DNA from: Gautieria morchelliformis
Taxonomy: Eukaryota; Basidiomycota; Agaricomycetes; Gomphales; Gomphaceae
Direction of reading: 5' to 3'
Assembly: GCA_015179125.1 (NCBI GenBank)
Contig: WHVA01000400.1
Span: forward strand, 43,560 to 107,559
DNA: 64,000 nt
The translations under genes were made by a program, and so were the position numbers. The notes beneath the pieces are model-generated. The model made no database searches. It was not told the origin of the DNA and was given only the letters and a program-made list of their open reading frames with translations. Positions 33,695 through 43,012 of the stretch are shown one piece after another (position 1 is the first letter of the stretch; every line of letters starts with the position of its first letter).

Positions 33695-33722
33695 CCCGCG
33701 CGAAGCGCGGGTATCCACCTAG
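33695..33722 (+). other. Helitron 3' terminus (hairpin + CTAG)
   Basis: CCCGCGC-GAA-GCGCGGG stem-loop, seven spacer bases, CTAG. Hairpin followed closely by CTRR is the canonical Helitron 3' end. U2 starts at the next base. Confidence 0.88.
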
Positions 33723-33889
33723 TCTAAGAGTGAAACGCGCTCAGTGGGTTGTGGGCGCTGCTGACCAATGCTTGGTCATTAGTTTGTCAGCGGAGCGCGC
33801 GAGCGGCGCAGCCGCGAGCCCCCCGGTCTGTTTAGGTCAGCGGCGAGCGGCGCAGCCGCGAGTTACAAACGCTGCGCAGCAGCGTTCCA

Positions 33890-33955
33890 GGTCACGTGTC
33901 CGGTTCGCGACCATACGCGAGGGTGGTCCGTGCATGACCCTTCGCTTGGTATAAA
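33890..33955 (+). promoter_or_regulatory. Helitron U2 promoter module
   Basis: GGTCACGTGTCC (one change from the palindrome) at 33890, GGTTCGCGACC, GTGGTCCGTGCATGACC, then TATAAA at 33950-33955. Confidence 0.65.
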
Positions 33956-34115
33956 GAGAGCGATGCCGCAGAACCGCACTCCCCACTGGTGTCCTCCTGT
34001 GTTCTGGCTGTGGTGGGCTTACTACTGCTTTGGCTGGTGTCTTTCTGTGTGTCTTTCTGTGTGTCTCTGGGTGTCTCTGGGCTTCTTTGGCTGTGAATTG
34101 ACACCAGCTTCTGCT

Positions 34116-34605
34116 TCAATGTCCTGTATATTTTTTGATATTTTTTCGCAAATTGCTATCAATACACCTAACTTGCTAACCTTAATAATAGCCAACTTAA
34201 ATATCCTGTACATTTTTTTGATATTTTTTCGCAAATAGCTATCAATAAACCTAACTTGCTAACCTTAACAATAGCCAACTTACATATCCTGTACATTTTT
34301 TGATATTTTTTCGCAAATAGACATCAATAAATCAAACTTGCTCACCTCAATAACAGCCACCTTAACTATCCTGTAATTTTTTTGACATTTTTTCGCAAAT
34401 GGATATCAATAACTTATACTGACTCTGCTCAAGTTGATAACAACTTCTGTTTTAATGTAGTGTGTTTTTGTTATCTTTTTTTGAAAAATAAATATAGATA
34501 TCAATGAGTTATCCTGACTTTGCTAAAATTAATAAGAACAGCTGCTTAAATGTGGTTTCTTTTCCTATTTTATATATGTCACAAAATAGATACTGATACA
34601 TGTCC
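34116..34605 (+). repeat. Leader repeats of Helitron U2 (about 83-bp units)
   Basis: About five to six units, each built as ATCCTGTACATTTTTTTGA, TTTTTTCGCAAATAG, then ATCAATAAA..CTAACTTGCTAACC and AATAACAGCCAACTTAA. Later units drift toward the TGACTTTGCTAAAATTAAT form that occurs in the RepHel leaders of U3 and U4. Unit boundaries carry GT..AG pairs, but about 31 bp apart. Confidence 0.8.
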
Positions 34606-34607
34606 CT

Positions 34608-35505
34608 GAGATGTGTGAGGACACGCTACCTGTGGGGACACGCTACCTGTGAGGACACATTACGTGTGGGGGCATGCTACCTGTGAGGACACGTTACGTG
34701 TGGGGACATGCTGCCTGTGAGGACACGCTACCTGTGAGGACATGCTACCTACCAGCGAGGACACATTACATGTGGGGACATGCTACCTGTGGGGACACAT
34801 TATGTGTGGGGACACGCTACCTGTGAGGGCACGTTATGTGTGAAATTGCTATCAATACACCTAACTTGCTAACCTTAATAATAGCCAACTTAAATATCCT
34901 GTACATTTTTTTGATATTTTTTCGCAAATAGACATCAATAAATCTAACTTCCTAACATTAATAACAGCCAACTTAAATATCCTGTACATTTTTTTGATAT
35001 TTTTTCGCAAATAGATAACTTATTCTGACTTTGCTAAAGTTAATAACAACTTCTGTTTTAATGTAGTGTTTTTTTTTTTATCTTTTTTCAAAAAATAAAT
35101 ATAGATATCAATAAATTATCCTGACTTTGCTAAAATTAATGACAACAGCTGCTTAAATGTGGTTTCTTTTCCTATTTTATATATGTCACAAAATAGATAC
35201 TGATACATGTCCCTGATATGTGTGAGGACACGCTACCTGTGGGGACATGCTATTACCTGTGGGGACATGTTACGTATGGGGACACACTACCTGTGAGGAC
35301 ATGTTACGTGTGAGGACACGTTACATGTGAGGACACACTACCTGTGGGATCATGCTACCTGTGAGGACATGTTACGTGTGAGCTACCTGTGAGGACATGC
35401 TACCTACCAGTGAGGACACATTACATGTGGGGACATGCTACCTGTGGGGACACATTATGTGTGGGGACACGCTACCTGTGAGGGCATGTTATGTGTGAGG
35501 ACATG
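34608..35505 (+). repeat. Minisatellites of Helitron U2 in two blocks
   Basis: Blocks at 34608-34845 and 35215-35505 of 17-bp units such as TACCTGTGAGGACACGC and TACGTGTGGGGACATGC. They are separated by a second copy of the leader repeats, implying a roughly 0.65-kb internal tandem duplication. Confidence 0.88.
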
Positions 35506-35507
35506 CT

Positions 35508-35823
35508 ATCCAACTGCACTTTGGGCCTTCCCCCATTTCTGATTTTGGTATTGTTTCTGGTTCTGTGAGAGTGTCCCCGGAGGATCGGCTGGCATATTGA
35601 TATAACCACATTGTCAAAATTCAGGATCCCCAAGATCACTATTGGGTCTATTTTACAATGCACGAGCTTTGAAACCTGTGGATTATGACAATAGGTGCAA
35701 TCTTATAATCTCTGATGATTCAGTCAAGACCATTACCACTTTCATGTCTAGAGTCGCTGGGAGGGCCATCCCAGAGGTTGAGAGAGAGTCTGCATGTTCG
35801 GCTGTTCCATGGGTGCATACATG
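35508..35823 (+). pseudogene. Captured coding fragment in U2, unknown protein
   Basis: One frame reads SDFGIVSGSVRVSPEDRLAY then a TGA, then YNHIVKIQDPQDHYW. After a one-base shift, ALKPVDYDNRCNLIISDDSV and TTFMSRVAGRAIPEVER follow. U6 has the same fragment without the TGA. I do not recognise the protein. Helitrons are known to pick up host gene pieces, so capture is the likely explanation. Non-functional here. Confidence 0.5.
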
Positions 35824-35930
35824 ATTCATGATACTATATGAACAGGGATATATTTTGCATGATCCTATTTACCCCAATGCACTTGACCTTACTGCTTCAC
35901 TTGCCCTTACTGAGGCGTTTGACCTACACC

Positions 35931-35958
35931 CCCGCGCGAAGCGCGGGTACCCACCTAG
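35931..35958 (+). other. Helitron U2 3' terminus
   Basis: CCCGCGC-GAA-GCGCGGG hairpin (35931-35947), spacer TACCCAC, CTAG at 35955-35958, directly followed by the U3 5' end. Confidence 0.88.
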
Positions 35959-36640
35959 TTCCTATAGGTGAAAGCGGCTCGGTGGGTTGTGGGCGTCGAG
36001 CTTATGTCAGGTTTTAGGTCAGCCTTAGTCAGCTGGCCAATCGGACGCGAGCGGCGCAGCCGCGAGCCAAGGACGCGGGTGGCGCAGCTGGCCCAAACCG
36101 GATCATGCCGGGCTGCCGGTTTGCGCCAGTCTTCTGGCTCCAGCGCTCAATGCGGCTGCGCAGCGTTCTGGAGCGCGCTCGCGGCTGCGGTTTATGCCTG
36201 TCTGCCGGCTCAGGCGCTCAAAGCAGCGCTGCGCTGGCAGAACGCTGCGCAGCCGCATCTGCGCACTCCACCACCCTCCTCTCCTCTCTGCCTACTAGAT
36301 AGAATAAAATTGTGTGAGAGTGAAACAATAGATAGCCTATATAGTGTAGACTACAAAAGATCTCTTCCCAGGGAGATCTCTGCTCTGAACTATTGGGGTT
36401 GACCTCTTCAGTGGGGCAGCTTTTTCTCTGCTAAGGAGCCAGGTAGTCATCCCAGGCTGCCTTAGAGGGAGCTACAATTGCATTGCAGTTCTCTTAGTGT
36501 TGACTTGCACTACTGGTGGCTGAAGAAGACATCTCCCAGGACCAGGACCAGGACCAGGACCTTTTACTGGAATTATTCCAGTTGGATAGCCGAAGAAGAC
36601 TTGGATATTTTCATCAATCAATTTCCCTGTCCCTTCCTTG

Positions 36641-36937
36641 GTATGTATATATTTCTCTGTGGTCTGGTGTGAGCCATCTGACATTTATTTATTTTATTTT
36701 AAATAGAAATTAATAAATTCCCTTGACTTTGCTTAACAAACAATTACCTGTCCCTTCCTGGGTATGTATGTATTTCTCGGTGGTCTGGTGTGAGCTGTCT
36801 GACATTTATTTAATTAGAAATTAATAAATTCCCCTGACTTGCCCAAGAAAAATTAACAACAGCTGCATCTGCTTGCAAATGTAAGTTGAATTGTGGTAGC
36901 TTGATTGTTCCTCTAAGCTTATGCCTGCACTTCTCAG
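36641..36937 (+). other. Duplicated exon-intron-like leader of U3 RepHel
   Basis: GT..AG segments at 36641-36706, 36762-36817 and 36881-36937, all with GTATGT or GTAAGT donors. The first two are tandem copies of one unit, as are the AAATTAATAAATTCCC-starting exon-like pieces between them. The last one covers the ATG at 36921, so if it is spliced RepHel must start elsewhere. An in-frame TGA in the exon just upstream argues for use of the ATG. Confidence 0.5.
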
Positions 36938-39900
36938 GGATCCATCTACTCCAGAGAGAAATCGTCAGCAGGAGCGTGAAAGGGCAAGGGAGGAGCAGGA
37001 GGGTCATATGACATCGCCCACTGATCGGAGAGCACGTGCGCTTGCTGCTGCTGCTGTCAGAGCTCAGGACCTGCCACCCCCTCCCCCACAGCCTTTTGCC
37101 ATCCCTCACCCTCCTCCTAGAAGCAATGTCGCTGATCCTTTTCAACAACCTGTGGCCGGGCCATCACGTCCTCCTATGCTTGCACCCTCTTCACGTCTGC
37201 CCATGCTGGCACCCTCATCACGTCCTCCTAATCTCAGTCCTGGAGAGCAGGTGGCAGCCCTTCATGCTCAGTTAGCAGTTATCCCACCATTACAGCCCCT
37301 GAGAAGAAATAGGCCAGACCCTGTACAGCCAGCTCCTATAGTAGGTTCAGCAGCCATTGCAGACTTGCGTGCTCAGGCAGCTGCATTGCGGCCTTTGGGA
37401 AGGCACAGGCCTGCATCTGTACAACCAGCGCCTCCTCCTGTAGTAGGTTCTGCAGGAGTGGCAGCATTGCGTGCTCAGGCCAATGCAATAAGACCAATGC
37501 CTCCGCTACTCCCTGCGCTTTTGCGGCCTCTTCAGCGACTCCCTGCACCTCCTCAGCCTCCTCAGCCACTCCCTGCACCTCCTCAGCCTCCCCAGATGTT
37601 CCCTGCACCTCCTCAGCCTCTCCCTGCACCTCCACAGCCTCCTCAGCCACTCCCTGCACCTCCTCAGCCTCCTCAGCCACTCCCTATGCCTCGGCAGCGT
37701 CCTCAGCGACCTCCTCCTTTTATTCCACTCGGTCGCTCTAGAATAATCGAGGCAGATGTGCTGCGTCATGATCTGGGTCCCATGGTTGTTCCCTGCCCTG
37801 ACTGTGGAGCATTACACTGGATGGCAGAACGCCTGCAGAAATCCTCAAATGTGCGACCCAGGTTTGGTGATTGCTGTATGGAAGGAAAGGTGCAGCTGGA
37901 AGACCTGCCAGAGCCCCCTCAGCCATTGAAACAGCTCTTAGAAGGCCAGGACCCTGAGGCAAAAGGATTTCGCCAGAATATCAGGCAGTATAATGCTGCG
38001 TTTGCATTCACTTCTGTGGGGGCCAACTTTGACCAAGATTTGCTTCGGGAGGGTCGTGGTCCATATGTGCTCAAGCTACAGGGTGAACTGTATCATCTCC
38101 ATGGCTCTCTCCTCCCTGACAATGAAGACGATCCAAAGTATGCCCAGCTTTACATATATGATCCTGCACTGGCTTTGGCAAAGAGAAAAAATCGTAATGA
38201 GCGTCTGTCTCCAACTATCATGGGAGACTTGCAGGAAATGCTCCTGCTATGCAATCCTCATGTGCGCACATATAAACAAGCAGCTGAGAGGCTCAGAGCT
38301 CAAGAACAGAATGGTGACATCCAGGCAAGGCTCACATATAGGGCACACAGGGATCCTAGGAGATATAATGTCCCAACTGCAGATGAGATTGCAGTCGTTC
38401 TTCCTGGAGATGGCATCGACCCTGGACCTAGGGATATTATTGTCCAGCTCAGAGGTGGCGTTTCAGAAGGGTATTGGATACCAATGCAAACTATGCCTCT
38501 CTGCACTATGTCTTGCTCTTTCCCAAGGGAGAGTTGGGATGGGAACCAGATATTCCTTATCATGAGCCAGAGCGTGCTCGGCAGGCCAATCCCAATCAAA
38601 CAGACGGACACAGGTCACCCAAATACAGTACCATGCGTATCGTCTGTTCCAGAGAGCGAGAGAACCTACAACACTCCTGCGTGGTGGCAAATTGTTCCAG
38701 CAGTACATTGTAGACTCCTGGGCTGCTGCAGAGCAAAGCAGACTGAGGTGGATCAGGGCCAATCAACACACTCTGCGTGCTGAGCAGTATAACCAGATGG
38801 TAGATTCATATGGAGGCTTGGACAATGACATTGGAGATGCAAACAGCTTGGGTGTAAAAGTCATTCTGCCTGCGACATTTCAAGGGAGTACACGGGACAT
38901 GAATCAAAACTGCCAGAACTCCCTGGCCATTGCAACAAAGAAGGGTCCCCCTGATTTATTTATTACCATGACTGCCAATCCAAAGTGGGATGAGATAGTG
39001 GCCGAGTTGCTCCCTGGACAAACTGCTCAGGACAGACCTGACCTGGTGTCGCGGGTGTTTCACCTCAAAAAGAAATACCTCATTGACTTGATCGTCAAGG
39101 ACAAGATCTTTGGAGAAACCGTCGCTCGCGTTCACACTATTGAATTCCAGAAGAGGGGGCTCCCACACATGCACCTGCTTACCTGGTTCGATAGGGAGTC
39201 CAAGGTCAAACATCCACATGAGGTGGATTCTATGATTTCAGCAGAGTTCCCTGATCCAGAGACACATCCTGTCCTCTACCAGTTGGTCTGTGAGCTGATG
39301 ACACATGGTCCCTGTGGACAAATGAATCCAGATGCACCCTGCATGGAAAATGGCAAGTGCAAGAAAGGCTTCCCAAAGCCATTCTGTGAGGAGACCGTTG
39401 TGAATGTAGATGGATATCCAAAATATCGTCGTCGCAATGATGGAAGGCTGCACAATGTCAGAGGTCACATGCTGGACAACAGATGGGTTGTGCCATACTC
39501 TGCTCTGCTCTTGCTCAAACTCCGGTGTCACATCAACCTTGAATTCACCTTCAGTGTGAGGTGCGTCAAGTATATCCACAAGTATCTATACAAGGGCCAC
39601 GATCGGACCACGATGGAGTTTGGTGTCAACCATGATGAGATAAAGAAGTACCTGGACGCTCGCTATGTCAGTGCTCATGAGGCCTGTTGGAGGTTGCTGG
39701 AGCGGGAAATCCACACCCAGGTGCCTGCAGTCATGGCACTGCCAGTCCATGAAAAAGACCAGCAATCAGTCGTTTTCAATCCTGATGCTGATCCGCTCAC
39801 CATCATGAACAGGGTTGAGGGGTCAAAGACAGCGCTCATGGCTTACTTTGAGGCCAATGCTGCCTACCCTCATGCACGCGATGTGCTCTATGTGGATTTT

Positions 39901-41916
39901 CCTGAGCATTTTACCTGGCAAAAAGAGGGAAGGGTATGGACACCACGTCAAAGGGGATATAGCATTGGACGCCTTCACTTTGCAAGCCCAAAATCAGGAG
40001 AGAGATTTTATTTGCGCACTCTCCTCACGGTGGTCAAGGGGGCCAGATCCTTTGAGGAGCTTAGGACGGTGGATGGCATACAATGTGCTACTTACAAGGA
40101 GGCCTGTCTTGCCAGGGGACTTCTGGAGGATGATCAGGAGTGGAGGTTGTGTCTCCAGGAAGCCAGTGGCATGAAAACAGGTGCTCAGCTCAGACATCTC
40201 TTTGCCACCATCCTTGGTCATTGCATTCCCTCACAGCCTGACAGACTATGGGACGCCTTCAAGGAGCACATATGTGATGATCTCAGACATCGGCTCCAAG
40301 TCAGACACAATATCCAGGAGCCACGGGATGATCAGGTCTATGATTTTGGCCTCTTTCTCTTGGATAAACTCCTTCAGCGTAATGGAATGTCCTTGAGCAG
40401 CTTTAAAGATATGCCTCGGGTGGTAGGCGAGTGGGAGGTCCTGATTGGAAACAGGTTCATAGCTGAGCAGAGGGACTATGACCCTGTTCAAGAGAGGCAG
40501 ATGGCTGATGAGGAGGTTCCCAAGCTGAATGAGGGGCAAAGGTCTGCGCATGATCAGATATTACGGTCGGCACTGGACATAGATGCTCAGGGGAAACCTA
40601 ATGGACAAATGTTTTTCGTCACTGGATCAGGGGGCGCTGGGAAATCATTCACATGGAACACCCTAATCCACTCCTGTAGAGCGGAGAGTCTCATTGTGCT
40701 TGCTGTAGCCTCATCTGCAATGGCTGCACTTATCCTCACTAATGGGACAACCTCTCACAGCATGCTTGGAATTCCAATTCCTGTCCATGAGGGCTCTCTC
40801 TCCTCCATCAAAAAGAACTCTGACCAGGCTGATATGCTGAGACTGGCCAGGCTCATCATTTGGGATGAGGCTGCAATGCAGCATCGCCATGCCGTAGAGG
40901 CCATTGACAGGACACTGAGGGATTTCCTTGACCAGCCTGACAGACCCTTTGGTGGCATCACGGTCGCCTTTGGAGGTGACTTTCAGCAGACTCTCCCAAT
41001 TGTCCCTAAAGGCTCCAAGGAGGATATCGTGGGAGCTACCCTTCAGAAGTCATATCTGTGGCCAAAGATCAAGGTCCTCCATCTGACAGAGAACATGCGG
41101 GTGAGAAATGACCCTGACAGAGCCCGGTTTGCAGAATGGCTGCAGAATGTGGGTCAGGGAAAGGATCTCCCACTAGATCATACGTTCTCACTCCCTCCTC
41201 ACATGGTTTGTGGCCCTGGAATTGCAGAGCTGATCCAGGAAATATACCCTGGCATTGGCAATGCAATCCCTGCCCAGGACAATTATTTTTTAGAGCGGGC
41301 CATCCTCTGTCCCAGAAATATTGAGGTCAATGAGATCAATTCCATGGTGTTGAGGCAGTTTCCAGGTGATGCTCAGGTCTTCCACTGTGCAGATTCTGTC
41401 AAGGAAACCGACTTTGCAGAGCAGTATCCTGTGGAGTATCTGAATTCCATAGAGATGGGCAGTCTTCCTCCTGCTCACTTGGAAGTCAAGCCTGGAGTGC
41501 CTCTGATGATGTTGCGCAATTTGGATAAGAAGCAAGGACTATGCAATGGGACAAGGTTGCGGTTGGTGAGGATGAGGAATAGAGTGTTGGAGGTCAGGAT
41601 CATCTCAGGTCCACGTGCAGGAAATACTGCTTTCATCCCCAGGATAACCATTTCACCATCAGAGGGGGAATTACCATTTGTGCTGCAGAGGAGACAGTTT
41701 CCAGTGCGTGTGGCATTTGCAATGACCATCAACAAGTCTCAGGGACAGTCTTTGGGTACGGTTGGGCTGGACCTGAGATATCCAGTGTTTGGACATGGTC
41801 AGTTGTATGTTGGTGTTTCAAGGGGAACAAGCTGGAACAAAGTGAAGGTCTTGCTTGAGGAGGGTTTGAACACAACCAACATTGTATATAAAGATGTATT
41901 ACTTAGAGCTCCTTGA
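36921..41916 (+). pseudogene. RepHel (Rep nuclease-helicase) of U3, two frameshifts
   Basis: Frame 1 (36921 to about 38460) encodes a Pro/Gln-rich N-terminus, a Cys site (CPDCGALHW.. FGDCC) and part of the Helitron N-region. Relative to U4, one base is missing near 38460 and one C near 38598. The second frame (to 41916) keeps the Rep nuclease: HUH motif HMH at 39166-39174 and the paired tyrosines of KYIHKYLYKG at 39571-39585. It also keeps the Pif1-type SF1 helicase: GSGGAGKS near 40628-40650, WDEAAM near 40862, and NKSQGQSL and GVSRG near 41730-41825. Rep would nick and join DNA for rolling-circle transposition. The frameshifts separate the N-terminus from the catalytic part. Confidence 0.93.
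37530..37700 (+). repeat. Pro-rich tandem repeat in U3 RepHel
   Basis: Units coding LPAPPQPPQP and variants, mainly 21-30 bp. Unit number and sequence differ in U4 (43680-43905) and U5 (49640-49895). Confidence 0.85.
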
Positions 41917-42050
41917 TTTCTGATATCTACTTGATGCAAATTGATTGCTTTGATTTTCCCCAATGCACTTGACCTTACTGATATGTTAGACTTACCGATG
42001 TGTTAGACTTACTGATGCATTTGACCTTACCGAGGCGTTTGACTTGCACC

Positions 42051-42078
42051 CCCGCGCGAAGCGCGGGTATCCACCTAG
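42051..42078 (+). other. Helitron U3 3' terminus
   Basis: CCCGCGC-GAA-GCGCGGG (42051-42067), TATCCAC, CTAG at 42075-42078, with U4 starting at the next base. Confidence 0.88.
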
Positions 42079-43012
42079 TCTAAGAGTTAAACGCGCTCAG
42101 TGGGTTGTGGGCGCTGCTGACCAATGCTTGGTCATTAGTTTGTCAGCGGAGCGCGCGAGCGGCGCAGCCGCAAGCCCCTGGGCCCTCCCGGCGGTTTGCG
42201 CCACTCTGCCGGCTCCAGCGCTGCGCAGCGTTCTGGAGCGTGCGAGCGGCGCAGCCGCGAGCGGTTTACGCCGGTCTGCCGGCTCAGGCGCTCAAAGCAG
42301 CGCTGCGCTGGCAGATCGCTGCGCAGCCAGCCGCTTTGCGCACTCCACCACCACCCTCCTCTCCTCTCCTCTCTGCCCACTACTAGATAGAATAAAAATT
42401 GCGTGAGACTGAATTAATAGATAGCCTATATAGTGTAGTACACAAAAGATCTCTTCCCAGGGAGGTCTCTGCAGTGAACTATTGGGGTTGACCCCTTCAT
42501 TGGGGCAGCTTTTTCTCTGCTAAGGAGCCAGGTAGTCATCCCAGGCTGCCTTAGAGGGAGCCACAATTGCATTGCAGTTCTTTCAGTGTTGACTTGCACT
42601 ACTGGTGGCTGAAGAAGACATCTCCCCAGGACCAGGACCAGGACCAGGACCTTTTACTGGAATTATTCCAGTTGGATAGCCGAAGAAGACTTGGATATTT
42701 TCATCAAAAAAATTTCCCATCCCTTCCTTGGTACATATATTTCTCTGTGGTCTGGTGTGAGCCATCTGACATTTTTTTATTTTATTTTTTTAAATAGAAA
42801 TTAATAAATTCCCTGACTTTGCCTAACAAACAGAATCCCTGTCCCTTCCTTGGTATGTATGTATTTCTCTGTGGTCTGGTGTGAGCTGTCTGACATTGAT
42901 TTAATTAGAAATTAATAAATTCCCCTGACTTTGCCCAAGAAAAATTAACAACAGCAGCATCTGCTTGCAAATGTAAGTTGAAGTGGGGTAGCTTGATTGT
43001 TCCTCTAAGCTT

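Larger units (their letters stand above)
32254..33722 (+). mobile_element. 3'-terminal Helitron fragment carrying nested LTRs
   Basis: Ends with its own full Helitron terminus (hairpin 33695-33711, CTAG 33719-33722) and the same subterminal text as U1 (TTGATGTGTTACTTA.., CCCAAGTTTGATTTACCCAA). Its left part is a beheaded LTR (family Y) split by a complete LTR. It is probably what is left of an older Helitron into which U1 inserted. Confidence 0.65.
33723..35958 (+). mobile_element. Helitron U2, non-autonomous (2,236 bp)
   Basis: Starts TCTAAGAGTGAAACGCGC and ends in a hairpin (35931-35947) plus CTAG at 35958. Contains promoter, leader repeats, minisatellite, a second partial copy of leader and minisatellite (about 34850-35505), then a captured coding fragment also present in U6. 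Confidence 0.85.
35959..42078 (+). mobile_element. Helitron U3, RepHel-coding (6,120 bp)
   Basis: Starts (T)TCCTATAGGTGAAAGCGGC like U1 and ends in hairpin plus CTAG at 42078. GC-rich 5' zone, a leader with intron-like units, then RepHel, broken by two single-base deletions. Its internal sequence is almost the same as U4, although its 5' end matches U1, so it may be a recombinant. Confidence 0.88.

Noticed and set aside
36478-36713. Small protein with Asp-Gln or Arg-Thr repeats before U3 RepHel
   Set aside because: Rests on a four-fold AGGACC repeat; not conserved as a frame in U4 or U5 and lies in the presumed leader.
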